From positions 1-38,743 of the forward strand of contig CAJUEA010000012.1 in assembly GCA_910584975.1 (NCBI GenBank): a DNA stretch of 38,743 bases, read 5' to 3'. Under the pieces are notes generated by a model. The model searched no databases, was not told the DNA's origin, and saw only the letters and a list, made by a program, of their open reading frames with translations. Below are positions 8,877-17,253 of the stretch, piece after piece. The stretch is from an uncultured Christensenella sp. (GTDB lineage Bacteria > Bacillota > Clostridia > Christensenellales > UBA3700). Made by a program: the position numbers and the translations under genes. How positions within the stretch are numbered: the first letter of the stretch is position 1; every line of letters begins with the position of its first letter.

Positions 8877-9881
8877 TTAATACAAAATCGCACTTATAAT
8901 GCAAATCAACCCACAAACAATGGTAATTGCTGTGTAGCAAACTGTTATTTTTGACTCATGCACACCTTTATACTGATAGTGATGGTGCAATGGAGTCATA
9001 AGCCATACTCGTTTACCTTTTGTAAGCTTAAAATAAATAACTTGTACAATAACAGAAACACAAGTTAAAATAAGCATGATTCCTAGCACAAAAATCAACA
9101 AGATTTGCCCTGAAAAAGCAAACAAACTTGCCATTAAACCACCAAGCGCAAGTGAACCTGTATCACCCATAAAGATTTTTGCAGGAAAGCCGTTGTAACA
9201 CAAAAATGCGAGCAATCCTCCAAAAGTAATTGCGGCAAGTCCTGCCAATCCATAAATGTTATCTGACTGCAAACTCATTCCGTCAAAAGCTAGCTTGCCA
9301 CCAAAAATTGTAAGCATTATTGCAAGTGTTGCATAAATTACACTTGATACGGAAGTTGCAAGTCCGTCCAATCCATCAAGCAAATTGACAGCATTTGTTG
9401 TGGCAATATAAAGCAAAAATACCAACGGAATTATCCACCATCCCAAATCAAAAGTGATATCCGTAAAAGGAATGACTATTGTTCTTGAAAAAGAGCCGTT
9501 ATAATAGCAAAAAACACTCAAAATTATTGCAATACCTGCTTGTGCAATAATTTTTTGGTAAGCCTTTAAACCTAAATTTTGATGATGTTTTATTTTCAAA
9601 AAATCATCCAAAAATCCAATACAGCCGTATGCAATCATTCCACATATCGCGACTATTACCTCTTTTGATTTCCAAAAAAATGCTAATCCACAAATTGAAA
9701 TTGCCAAAATAAATATCCAGCCACCCATTGTTGGTGTTCCAGCTTTGCTTTTGTGTTTATCAACATAACTTAGAATTTGCTGACCTGCTTTAAGTCTGCG
9801 CATAAGCAGTAAGATTGGATAACCAATCACTAATCCTACTGCCAAAGCTACTATTGTTGCAATAATAATTTTTATTTCCAT
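8877..9881 (-). CDS. mraY: Phospho-MurNAc-pentapeptide transferase MraY
   Basis: MraY moves phospho-MurNAc-pentapeptide to undecaprenyl phosphate, forming lipid I at the membrane. The 334-residue polytopic protein has all the family landmarks: the Asp pair in IGFLDDFLKIKHHQNLGL, NAVNLLDGLDGLATS, FMGDTGSLALGG and TPLHHHYQYKG. The start codon lies inside the end of murE (10-nt overlap), and the nearest GAGGAG is 14 nt upstream, so translation is probably coupled to murE. murF normally lies between murE and mraY; the overlap shows no gene is hidden here. Confidence 0.97.
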   Translation of the reverse strand: MEIKIIIATIVALAVGLVIGYPILLLMRRLKAGQQILSYVDKHKSKAGTPTMGGWIFILAISICGLAFFWKSKEVIVAICGMIAYGCIGFLDDFLKIKHHQNLGLKAYQKIIAQAGIAIILSVFCYYNGSFSRTIVIPFTDITFDLGWWIIPLVFLLYIATTNAVNLLDGLDGLATSVSSVIYATLAIMLTIFGGKLAFDGMSLQSDNIYGLAGLAAITFGGLLAFLCYNGFPAKIFMGDTGSLALGGLMASLFAFSGQILLIFVLGIMLILTCVSVIVQVIYFKLTKGKRVWLMTPLHHHYQYKGVHESKITVCYTAITIVCGLICIISAILY

Positions 9882-11320
9882 TCTGTATCAAGCAACTCCT
9901 CTAAAGTCTTTTTATCGTTATAAGGATATTTTTTGCCATTTTTTTCAAAATATTCCTCACAACCTTTGCCTGCAATAATTATCGTATCAAAAGCATCTAC
10001 AAGCTCAATGGACTTTTTGATTGCTTCACGCCTATCCTCAATCATCAACATTTTTTTCTTGTCGCAAATGCCATTTGCAATGTCTTGCATAATGCTGACG
10101 GGATTTTCACTTCTTGGATTATCAGTTGTAACAATCACAAAGTCAGCAAGTTTAGCTGCAACTTCACCCATTTTTGAGCGTTTATCTTTGTCTCTATCGC
10201 CACCAGCACCAAACACAATAATCAGCTTGCCGTAAGTCAATTTTTTAAATTCCACAAGAATGTTTTGCAATCCGTCAGGAGTATGAGCATAGTCAATCAC
10301 AAAATTAACATCATTATGCTTGAACAAATTTGCCCTGCCTGCAAGTGGCTTAATTTCCTTTAATGTAGCAATCAAAAACTTAATTCTCACTCCAACAAGC
10401 TTGCACGCAACAATGGCTGACAAAATATTGTAAATATTATATTTTCCAACCAGTTCGCTTTCAAAAATTGTTGTTTCCCTAAACAAATTAACATTAAATC
10501 TGCTGCCTTCACTTGACAATTCATATGTGTTAACGGAAATATCAGCCTTGTTATCCACAGCATAAGTTATGTTTGGCAGTGATAATTTTTGTGCCAAGCG
10601 TTCTCCACTTTTATCGTCAACATTTATAATTGAAATTTGTGCAAAACCATCCAAAAAGAAGGAATGTTTAACTTTTTCCAAAGTTTGCATATCTCCAAAA
10701 AAGTCCAAATGATCTTGTGAAAGATTTGTGAAAATACCAATATTATATTTGATTCCCCACACCTTTTTCAAATATATTGCGTGACTTGACACTTCCATAA
10801 CAACAGTTGTAACACCACAATTTGACATTATACTCAAAATAAAATGTAAATCCATAGGGTCAGGTGTGGTCATGTCAAGATTAAAACGCTTTTTGCCAAT
10901 CATATAAAAGCCAGTTCCAATCAAACCACACATAACATTATTTTTTGTCAAAAGATTATATATCAAATATGCTGTGGTCGATTTTCCATTTGTTCCCACA
11001 ACACCAATCATTTTCAATTTATCAGAGCATTTCGAATAAAAATTTTTTGCAAGTAAAGCATAACTTTCTCTTATATTTTTAACTTTAATCGCAGCCACTC
11101 CGTCAGGCACCCTCACAAACTTATCCACAATGATAAGGCTTGCCCCTCTTGATGTTGCAAGTGCAATATTTTGCATTCCTTTTTCGTCTGTGTGCAAACA
11201 TATGTAGCCATCTCCAGCCGTTATCTCCTCTGCTTTATGAGTAATAGTCTTTATTTCTACCACTTTCAAATCGGTTAACCAACCAAATTCAATACCATCC
11301 AGCAATTCTTTAATAGTCAT
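9872..11320 (-). CDS. murE: UDP-MurNAc-tripeptide synthetase MurE, meso-DAP type
   Basis: MurE adds the third residue of the stem peptide. The 482-residue protein has the P-loop VVGTNGKSTTAYLI (about 107-120), TTPDP, EVSSHA, NLSQDHLDFF, DYAHTPDGL and FGAGGDRDKDKRSKM. The DNPR motif (about 400-403) in TTDNPRSENP is the one associated with meso-diaminopimelate selection, in contrast to the altered motif of L-Lys-adding enzymes, so the peptidoglycan is inferred to be DAP-type. ATG at 11318-11320 is preceded by AAGGTG at 6 nt; an in-frame GTG at 11329 is less well placed. It is 220 bp from the PBP gene, with a hairpin between. Confidence 0.96.
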   Translation of the reverse strand: MTIKELLDGIEFGWLTDLKVVEIKTITHKAEEITAGDGYICLHTDEKGMQNIALATSRGASLIIVDKFVRVPDGVAAIKVKNIRESYALLAKNFYSKCSDKLKMIGVVGTNGKSTTAYLIYNLLTKNNVMCGLIGTGFYMIGKKRFNLDMTTPDPMDLHFILSIMSNCGVTTVVMEVSSHAIYLKKVWGIKYNIGIFTNLSQDHLDFFGDMQTLEKVKHSFFLDGFAQISIINVDDKSGERLAQKLSLPNITYAVDNKADISVNTYELSSEGSRFNVNLFRETTIFESELVGKYNIYNILSAIVACKLVGVRIKFLIATLKEIKPLAGRANLFKHNDVNFVIDYAHTPDGLQNILVEFKKLTYGKLIIVFGAGGDRDKDKRSKMGEVAAKLADFVIVTTDNPRSENPVSIMQDIANGICDKKKMLMIEDRREAIKKSIELVDAFDTIIIAGKGCEEYFEKNGKKYPYNDKKTLEELLDTEWK

Positions 11321-11388
11321 ACTCAGCACCTTTTCCTTTAATTTTACTTAACGATATATTTTATTATGTAAAGTGGCATTATATACCT

Positions 11389-11434
11389 AATAAAAAATAT
11401 AAAATAGCAGCCATATTGCTACAACTGCTATTTT
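11389..11434 (-). terminator. Hairpin terminator or attenuator between the PBP gene and murE
   Basis: A perfect 10-bp stem (AAAATAGCAG with CTGCTATTTT, 11401-11434) has a 14-nt loop. On the minus strand it is followed by a T-rich stretch TATTTTTTATT. It lies downstream of the PBP stop at 11541 and upstream of murE, so it may end or reduce read-through. The T-run does not start directly at the stem, so strength is uncertain. Confidence 0.55.
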
Positions 11435-11540
11435 CTTCATAAATACAAATTTTAATTTAAAATATTGCTTAATTTGAAATTATTTTATCAATTATTCATA
11501 CTCACAATAAAATTTAGTGTCCGTTATTGCAGGCAAAACA

Positions 11541-13451
11541 TTATCCAAGCCTTACAAGTGCAACCGTATTGTACCTAACATCTGCTTTTGGGGCTGGCAA
11601 CTGACCGATAACTTTGCCACCTTCGCCTGCAACTTCGTATGGAATGCCCAAGCTTTTCAACACTTTCACTGCCTCTTCAGCACTCATATCCAACAAATTA
11701 GGCATTTCAATAACTTTTCCCAAAACTTTCAAATCTTCTTCACTATATTGTGGCTTATAGCCTTTATAGTTAAAAATATTTGCAAACAACTCTCCAACAT
11801 AAGGACCTGCAACCAAACTTCCATAATAAACATAACCTTGAGGCTCGTCAACAGTCATCAAGCACAAGTAGTCTTCTCCTCCAACGCTTGTAAAGCCAAG
11901 AAAAGATGAAACATATTTACCGCGTGCAATCACGCCATTTTCGTACTTTTGAGCTGTTCCTGTTTTTCCACCAATCTTATAGCCGGGAATATATGCATAC
12001 TTTCCACTGCCTTGCTCCACAACGCCATAAAGCATTTCTTTTACTTTTTCTGAAGTAGCATTGCTTATAACTCTGCTACCTAATTTTGGCGAATTGCCTT
12101 GCACAACACCAAAATTGCTGTCTGTAATGTTGTTTAAAATGTATGGTGTAACTTTGTATCCACCATTTATGCAACTGCTTACTGCCGAACACAACCCTAT
12201 TGGAGTTACTGCAACTGCCTGACCAAATCCAATACGCGCCAAATCCACATTTTTAACAATGCTTTCATTAAGCATAATGCCTTTACCTTCGCCGACCAAA
12301 TCCACACCAGTTTTTTGATTTATTCCAAACTTTTTCAAATAGTCATACATTGTTTTTGTGCCAACTTTTGTTGCAATATCCATAAATACGCAGTTACAAC
12401 TATTGCAAACACCCTCTGCAAAAGTTTGAGAGCCATGACCTATCGAACGCCAACATTTTATTCGCTTTCCGTCCACTATTCTTGAGCCATTGCAATAAAA
12501 TCTGTGACTATCTGGATATGTATTTTCCTCCAGTCCAATAGCAGTAGTAAGAATTTTGAAGGTGGAGCCGGGCTCATAAACATTGGAAATCATACTATTT
12601 TTTGCCATGCTGTAAAGCTCATCCAAATTGTCTCGTGGAATATTATTAAGGTCAAATGTAGGAGCTTGTGCCATAGCAAGAATTTCACCTGTTTTTGGGT
12701 TCATAACCAAGCAATTTGCGCCTTTTGCACTAAAATCAACCATTGCGTCTTTAACAATTTTTTCTGCAAAAGATTGAATGTTAAAGTCGATTGTAAGGCT
12801 GACTGTCATTCCGTTTATGCTAGGCAAATAGCCAGTTATGTTGTTTGGAAGTTCCTTTCCAACCAAGTCAGTTTGAGTGAGAATCTGCCCGTTGACACCT
12901 TTCAAATACTGGTCATAATACTTTTCAACACCAAATTGCCCCACTCCATCCACATTGGTAAAACCTAAAATTTGTGACATAAAATCGCCGTAAGGAAAAT
13001 ATCTTACACTTTCCTCTGAAAAATAAACACCATTATAATTTTGGCTAGAAATTGCCATCATTTGCTCTTTGGTTATTTTTTTTGCAACAGTAATCTCTGA
13101 CACACCTTTTTTGTTTATTTTGTTGTAAATTGTGTCAAAATCCTTGCCCAATGCCACAGAAATTGCTCCTGCAACAGACTTGACATCTGTCATTGAGTTT
13201 GGTCGCACATACAATGTATAAGCAGTTTTTGTGTCTGCAACCACCACTCCGTTTCTGTCCGTTATATCGCCTCTTGTTGCTTGCATAGGTAAATCTCTCG
13301 TCCACTGAGTAAGTGCACGATTTGTGATTGACCTGCTTGCAAAAATTTGCAGATAAATCAATCTGACAACAATCGCAACAAAAACAAATGCAATCACCAA
13401 AAACACTCCAAGCAATCTTTTCCCTAAATTGGAATTTGTAATTTTTGACAT
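11541..13451 (-). CDS. Class B penicillin-binding protein with PASTA domain (SpoVD/FtsI type)
   Basis: This septal transpeptidase cross-links new peptidoglycan and pairs with FtsW. The 636-residue protein has an N-terminal membrane anchor (about 12-34), a dimerisation domain containing RGDITDRNG (60-68), and a transpeptidase domain. The latter has the active-site Ser296 in GSTFK, SCN at 351-353 and KTGTA at 496-500. One PASTA domain (about 578-636) closes the chain. A single PASTA and this length fit SpoVD or a clostridial FtsI; I cannot tell a sporulation role from a vegetative one, though the dcw position favours division. The binding site AGAGG lies just upstream of the ATG. A terminator 250 bp upstream implies its own promoter. 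Confidence 0.95.
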   Translation of the reverse strand: MSKITNSNLGKRLLGVFLVIAFVFVAIVVRLIYLQIFASRSITNRALTQWTRDLPMQATRGDITDRNGVVVADTKTAYTLYVRPNSMTDVKSVAGAISVALGKDFDTIYNKINKKGVSEITVAKKITKEQMMAISSQNYNGVYFSEESVRYFPYGDFMSQILGFTNVDGVGQFGVEKYYDQYLKGVNGQILTQTDLVGKELPNNITGYLPSINGMTVSLTIDFNIQSFAEKIVKDAMVDFSAKGANCLVMNPKTGEILAMAQAPTFDLNNIPRDNLDELYSMAKNSMISNVYEPGSTFKILTTAIGLEENTYPDSHRFYCNGSRIVDGKRIKCWRSIGHGSQTFAEGVCNSCNCVFMDIATKVGTKTMYDYLKKFGINQKTGVDLVGEGKGIMLNESIVKNVDLARIGFGQAVAVTPIGLCSAVSSCINGGYKVTPYILNNITDSNFGVVQGNSPKLGSRVISNATSEKVKEMLYGVVEQGSGKYAYIPGYKIGGKTGTAQKYENGVIARGKYVSSFLGFTSVGGEDYLCLMTVDEPQGYVYYGSLVAGPYVGELFANIFNYKGYKPQYSEEDLKVLGKVIEMPNLLDMSAEEAVKVLKSLGIPYEVAGEGGKVIGQLPAPKADVRYNTVALVRLG

Positions 13452-13607
13452 ATTTTACCTCTTCTCTAGCAAAATATATGCAAAAAGCAACCCTATTATT
13501 CTTTTAAGTAACTTCATTGCCTCAATAAAGCCTTTAAAATGTGACCATTTCCAAAACAATTTGTCATAGCATTTCCATAAGATTAAAACACAAACAAAAC
13601 ATTTAAA

Positions 13608-13643
13608 AATATATAATATCTAACTCACTTGACTAACTCACTT
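13608..13643 (-). promoter_or_regulatory. Candidate promoter for the PBP gene with an overlapping direct repeat
   Basis: The minus strand has TTAGTC (13631-13636), a 17-bp spacer and TATATT (13608-13613), placed after the upstream terminator and about 155 nt before the PBP start. The -35 is weak. The 11-mer CTAACTCACTT occurs twice (plus-strand starts 13620 and 13633, period 13) across this element and could be an operator. Confidence 0.35.
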
Positions 13644-13698
13644 TAAAACTTAAATGTTAATATTTCATATAAATTTTAAGAAATTTATTGTATAAAAA

Positions 13699-13734
13699 TA
13701 AAAAAAAGTCACCTTGATAGCTAAATCAAGGTGA
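13699..13734 (-). terminator. Strong Rho-independent terminator inside the dcw cluster
   Basis: TCACCTTGAT and ATCAAGGTGA form a perfect 10-bp stem around a 6-nt loop, followed on the minus strand by eight T residues. It lies about 165 bp past the stop of the gene at 13900. It should end the mraZ-rsmH-ftsL-position transcript before the PBP gene. Confidence 0.85.
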
Positions 13735-13899
13735 AAATTTACAACTTGGCAAAAAATTTAAGTTATGAAAGGAGATTTTATTATAATTTTAAAGCCAGTT
13801 TATAAATTAAGGGGCAAATTTAAAGCAAATAATTATGTTTTAAAAAAATTTTATATTGCATAATTATTTTTTGATTAACAGCAGTCAATCACAACAATT

Positions 13900-14409
13900 T
13901 TAGTCAAACATTTTGCTTACGCCATTGCAAAAGTTATCAAACCAGTTTGTTTCTGTGTCGTAAACATAACCTTCTTCAGCACTTTCGCTTACAACTGATT
14001 GCTCTTCTACTTTTGTTTGAGCGCTCACTGCAGGAATGCAGTTTATCAACAACATTGACACTATCAAAACAACCAAAGCAGCATAAACACCAATCAAAAC
14101 TTTGCATTTTGTGCTAATATTCAATTTTGACCTGTTTTTTTGTCTAACAGGCTTAACATCTTGATTTATATCTGCAAGCTCAATAGGCCTAAACACATTT
14201 TCATTTGCATAGCAATCATATTGTCTGTTATAAAAGTCGATATTTTCATATTTTTGAGCATATCTCACTTCATTGTTATCATAATTTGAATAATTATCAT
14301 AGCCTCTGAAGGAATAGTCAGGGCGATAATCATTATTACGCAAAGGTGCATATTCATTAATTCTTTCTTGTCTGATGTTTACATCATTTCTTTCTCTAGT
14401 ACCTATCAT
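13900..14409 (-). CDS. Bitopic membrane protein in the ftsL position, unknown family
   Basis: This 169-residue protein has a long cytoplasmic region (1-101) rich in Tyr, Asn, Asp and Arg, one membrane segment (about 103-123, VLIGVYAALVVLIVSMLLIN) and an acidic extracytoplasmic tail of about 45 residues ending NWFDNFCNGVSKMFD. Position between rsmH and the class B PBP is where ftsL lies in Bacillota, and the in-out topology agrees. However, the outer part is short and has no leucine-zipper coiled coil, which FtsL needs to pair with DivIC. It is either a very divergent FtsL stand-in or a different protein. The start is well supported by GGAGGG 4 nt upstream. Confidence 0.75.
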   Translation of the reverse strand: MIGTRERNDVNIRQERINEYAPLRNNDYRPDYSFRGYDNYSNYDNNEVRYAQKYENIDFYNRQYDCYANENVFRPIELADINQDVKPVRQKNRSKLNISTKCKVLIGVYAALVVLIVSMLLINCIPAVSAQTKVEEQSVVSESAEEGYVYDTETNWFDNFCNGVSKMFD

Positions 14410-14542
14410 ATTCCCTCCTACTGCAAATTCAAATTGGAATTCACATTTACTTAATAATTTTTTCTTTTAGTTTCGACTTATTTGATATTTTTATTTAAGC
14501 TAATTTAATTATGTCCAATCAAATTTTACTTTTGCATTTATT

Positions 14543-15469
14543 TTAATTAATTTTTTCAATAATTCTAAGTTTTGCACTTTGAGATCTCTTGTTTTCCTCA
14601 AGTTCCTCATTTGTTGCAACTATTGGCTTTCTTGTGATTATTTCTACCTCACGCACCTTGTCGCAAGTGCAAATTGGTTGATGTGGTGGGCAAATACAAT
14701 CGCAAAAAAGATATTGAAAAGCATTTTTTGTAATTCTGTCTTCAAGTGAATGAAAAGTGATTACACACATTCTGCCACCAGCCTTCAATCGTCTTGCCAT
14801 ATTAAGCAAGCTGTCATACAAGCCATCAAGTTCTTCATTAACCTCAATTCTTATTGCTTGAAAAACTCTTTTGCAAGGATTTCCACCTTTAAATCGCACA
14901 GCTGCTGGATAAGATTTTTCAATTATCTCTGCAAGCTCTCCCGTAGTGTTCAATGGTCTTGCCTTCACAATATTGCTTGCTATTTTTTTTGAAAATTTTT
15001 CCTCGCCATACTCAAAAAAGATTTTGGCAAGTTGTTGTTCGCTATAAGTATTAACTACAACTTTTGCATCAAGTGATTGTTCCCTGTTCATACGCATATC
15101 AAGTTCTGCGTCTCCCATATAGCTGAATCCTCTTTCACGATTATCCAGTTGATAAGAACTTACACCCAAATCCAACAAAATTCCGTCAACTTTGTCAATT
15201 CCAAGATTATCCAAAATTTCAGGCAAATTTTTGTAGTCATCATGCACAAAAATGATATTGTCAAATTGTTTAAGTTTTTCTTTTGAGGCTGCTATTGCAT
15301 CCAAATCTTTGTCAATAGCAATCAACTTTCCACCATTTGTCAATCTAGCTGCTATTTGAAATGAATGTCCTGCACCACCCAAAGTGCCATCAACATAAAT
15401 TCCATCAGCTCTAATCTTAAGTCCTTCAATGCTTTCATTAAGCATAACTGAGTAATGTTTAAATTCCAT
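14543..15469 (-). CDS. rsmH: 16S rRNA (cytosine-1402 N4)-methyltransferase RsmH
   Basis: RsmH (MraW) methylates N4 of C1402 in the 16S rRNA decoding centre using S-adenosylmethionine. The 308-residue product begins MEFKHYSVMLNE and has the SAM motif VDGTLGGAGHS (26-36), LDLGVSSYQLD, RGFSYMGDAELDMRMN, FQAIRIEVNEEL and ITFHSLEDRI. A Cys-rich segment CDCICPPHQPICTCDK near the end is also usual. A longer frame to 15532 overlaps mraZ and has no family similarity, so I start at the ATG at 15469, two nt after the mraZ stop. No good binding site precedes it, so translation is probably coupled to mraZ. Confidence 0.97.
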   Translation of the reverse strand: MEFKHYSVMLNESIEGLKIRADGIYVDGTLGGAGHSFQIAARLTNGGKLIAIDKDLDAIAASKEKLKQFDNIIFVHDDYKNLPEILDNLGIDKVDGILLDLGVSSYQLDNRERGFSYMGDAELDMRMNREQSLDAKVVVNTYSEQQLAKIFFEYGEEKFSKKIASNIVKARPLNTTGELAEIIEKSYPAAVRFKGGNPCKRVFQAIRIEVNEELDGLYDSLLNMARRLKAGGRMCVITFHSLEDRITKNAFQYLFCDCICPPHQPICTCDKVREVEIITRKPIVATNEELEENKRSQSAKLRIIEKIN

Positions 15470-15471
15470 AA

Positions 15472-15915
15472 TTAAATACCATACTCTTCCAGACCGATAT
15501 CCTCTGTGCAAGAAGCTTCGTATGCCTCCCAACGAGTTTTATCCCACAAAGTAATTCTGTCGCAATCTCCAACAAAAACAATGTCTTTTTTGATACCTGC
15601 ATACTCTCTTAAAGTTGCATTCAAAGTAAATCTTCCTTGAGCATCCTCATCAATCGGATAAACACTTGACAAGAAAACCATCAACTTTTTGCGTTTTTCT
15701 CTTGGAACACCAATGTCTTGAATTTTCTCTCCAATTTTTTTGATTGTGCTTGCAGGAAAAATAACCAAACTGCCTTCATCATTTTTTGCAATACAAAATG
15801 GATTATCTTTGCTAGGGCGAAGTTCGTCTTTAAACAATTCTTCCCTCAAACGAGATGGTATTCTAAGTCTGTATTTATTATCCAAACTATGTTCATATTT
15901 GCCATAAAATAACAT
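15472..15915 (-). CDS. mraZ: Transcriptional regulator MraZ
   Basis: MraZ is a DNA-binding regulator of the dcw cluster made of two AbrB/SpoVT-like half domains that assemble into a ring. The 147-residue product starts MLFYGKYEHSLDNKYRLRIPS (first domain about 5-50). The second half, at about 77-125, contains LSSVYPIDEDAQGRFTL and CDRITLWDKTRWE. The length is normal. GGGAGG precedes the ATG. It is the first gene of the cluster and its promoter carries repeated AAAGTGG boxes, so self-repression is likely. Confidence 0.96.
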   Translation of the reverse strand: MLFYGKYEHSLDNKYRLRIPSRLREELFKDELRPSKDNPFCIAKNDEGSLVIFPASTIKKIGEKIQDIGVPREKRKKLMVFLSSVYPIDEDAQGRFTLNATLREYAGIKKDIVFVGDCDRITLWDKTRWEAYEASCTEDIGLEEYGI

Positions 15916-15946
15916 ACCATTTACCTCCCGTTTTTGTTACGCTTAT

Positions 15947-15975
15947 ATTATAGCACCACTTTTGTCCTTTTGCAA
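15947..15975 (-). promoter_or_regulatory. Promoter of mraZ and the start of the dcw cluster
   Basis: On the minus strand TTGCAA (15970-15975), a 17-bp spacer and a perfect TATAAT (15947-15952) give a strong sigma-A-type promoter about 25 nt upstream of the GGGAGG site of mraZ. Confidence 0.8.
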
Positions 15976-15982
15976 CCACTTT
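15956..15982 (-). promoter_or_regulatory. Putative MraZ operator: AAAGTGG boxes spaced by 10 bp
   Basis: Reading the minus strand, AAAGTGG (15976-15982), the weaker CAAAAGG (15966-15972) and AAAGTGG (15956-15962) are each separated by 3 bp, a 10-bp helical repeat. Known MraZ sites are tandem short boxes with regular spacing, and AAAGTG-type boxes with 3-nt spacers are described in Mollicutes. The boxes cover the -35 and spacer, which fits repression. Confidence 0.65.
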
Positions 15983-16173
15983 TGATAAAAAAGTTAAAAA
16001 AATTTAAAATTTTTATATTCATTATATAAAACAAGTTGATTATTTGCACTAAACTATTCAAAAAACTGCAAAAATTTAATATTTTTTGTCATAAAATATC
16101 GTAAATAAGAAAATAAATCTCTAAAATTAAGCTCTTTTATGGAATTTGGTAAAAGTGGTTATCAGTCCCTAAA

Positions 16174-16202
16174 TTATCCACATTTCCACAAAGTTATCCA
16201 CA
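16174..16202 (+). promoter_or_regulatory. Pair of perfect DnaA-box matches 20 bp apart
   Basis: TTATCCACA occurs at 16174-16182 and 16194-16202, with a partial match ATTTCCACA between (16182-16190). The spacing is about two helical turns. It lies in the long divergent intergenic region. This could be a DnaA regulatory or titration site. No dnaA, dnaN, rpmH or similar origin neighbours are present, so I do not call an origin. Confidence 0.4.
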
Positions 16203-16723
16203 TTTTTCATTAAAAATCGAATAATTATCAGTCATATAATCAATTTTTAAACAATATTATATTAGCTCGCAAAATTTTATACACATTTAAAAATCAATTA
16301 ATAGAAAATCACAAAACGCATTTTTATGCCATTCTTCTGAACAATGCTTTATTTCACTTAATTTTATTGTGTTTTTACACTGCTTGATTTACAACAAGCA
16401 CTGCTTGCTCAAAACAATAATCTCCACCGTGTCATCCAACATTATTTTCATATATACTTCTTATTATAGATATATATAAATAAACATTAATCAAGAATAA
16501 TAATGTTGCAAAAAATAAGAATAACATTGCAAACCTTATTATATTAGTTTTGTTAATTATGGCTACAAGTGGATTTAAAAGAAATATTCTTTGTTTAATA
16601 TTTCAAGTTTTTCCACTTTTTTAATTGTTAAAAGGATATCAAAGGATATTGAAAATAAAAATTCGTCAATTTTTAATAAAAAAATTTAAAACGATAACCT
16701 TATTTTACTAAATATGCACCATT

Positions 16724-16852
16724 GGAGATTTCTCCTTTTACCCCACAAAAAGGCTATTTTGTAGGGCCCTCATATTACGCTCAAAAATACATAAGTATTA
16801 TTAATCAAGAGACAAGAACAGTGTCATTCCGAGTTTATCGAGGAATCTCGGA
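16724..16852. repeat. Copy of the dispersed palindromic repeat (left-hand copy)
   Basis: GGAGATTTCTCC, a CCCCACAAAA-type stem with TTTTGTAGGG, and TGTCATTCCGAG with TCGAGGAATCTCGGA are the same modules found many times at 34486-37203. The copy is somewhat diverged in the middle. Confidence 0.75.
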
Positions 16853-17218
16853 TTATGCATATTGAGCAAAAAAAACATTACTTTTTTAAGTCTAACTAAA
16901 GTGAAATGTAATTGAATTTTTCATTTTGCTGGAAACAATAGTTATATCTAAAGGTTATATGTTTTTACATAAGATAAATTATACGATTTGAGTAATATTT
17001 TTTCAATTTATTATAAAAACTTGATTATTTCATAATTAAATTAGCAATTTTATTATAAATTAAGTTGAATTTCATAAATATTTTACAATTAATACACATT
17101 TTGTAAAAATTTTATTTGCGAGAAAAACTGCAAATTTTTTAATTGTTTAGACTTGATTAGGGCTGCTTTATTACAAAAAAAATTCTTTATATATTAACCT
17201 GCAATAAAAGAAAAACAT

Positions 17219-17247
17219 TTGCTATTTTTTGCATTATATGATAAAAT
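17219..17247 (+). promoter_or_regulatory. Promoter of the metallophosphoesterase gene
   Basis: TTGCTA (17219-17224), 17-bp spacer, TAAAAT (17242-17247). The -10 ends only 6 nt before the ATG at 17254, and no ribosome binding site is present, so a leaderless mRNA is predicted. Confidence 0.6.
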
Positions 17248-17253
17248 AATTGT

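Larger units (their letters stand above)
13452..13899. other. Regulatory gap between the ftsL-position gene and the PBP gene
   Basis: This 448-bp gap holds a strong minus-strand terminator (13699-13734) followed by a candidate promoter with an 11-bp direct repeat (13608-13643). The rest is AT-rich and shows no gene with a ribosome binding site. Confidence 0.5.
15916..17253. other. Long AT-rich intergenic region between mraZ and the metallophosphoesterase gene
   Basis: This 1.34-kb region carries no gene I can support. It holds the mraZ promoter and operator at its left edge, two perfect DnaA-box matches (16174-16202), an imperfect direct repeat (AAGAATAA with ATGTTGCAAA or CATTGCAAA, about 16495-16535), one copy of the dispersed palindromic repeat (16724-16852) and the promoter of the next gene (17219-17247). 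The genes on either side diverge from it. Confidence 0.6.

Noticed and set aside
10552..11131. Two further TTATCCACA matches in murE
   Set aside because: They lie inside conserved coding sequence and far apart, so they are best taken as chance matches.
13764..13862. Plus-strand 32-codon frame between the dcw terminator and the ftsL-position gene
   Set aside because: It has no ribosome binding site upstream, lies opposite to the cluster and has ordinary AT-rich composition.
15470..15532. N-terminal extension of RsmH
   Set aside because: The added residues overlap mraZ in another frame and the family begins at MEFKHYSVML.
16174..16202. Chromosomal replication origin
   Set aside because: Only two perfect boxes, no unwinding element I can define, and no dnaA, dnaN, rnpA or rpmH nearby.
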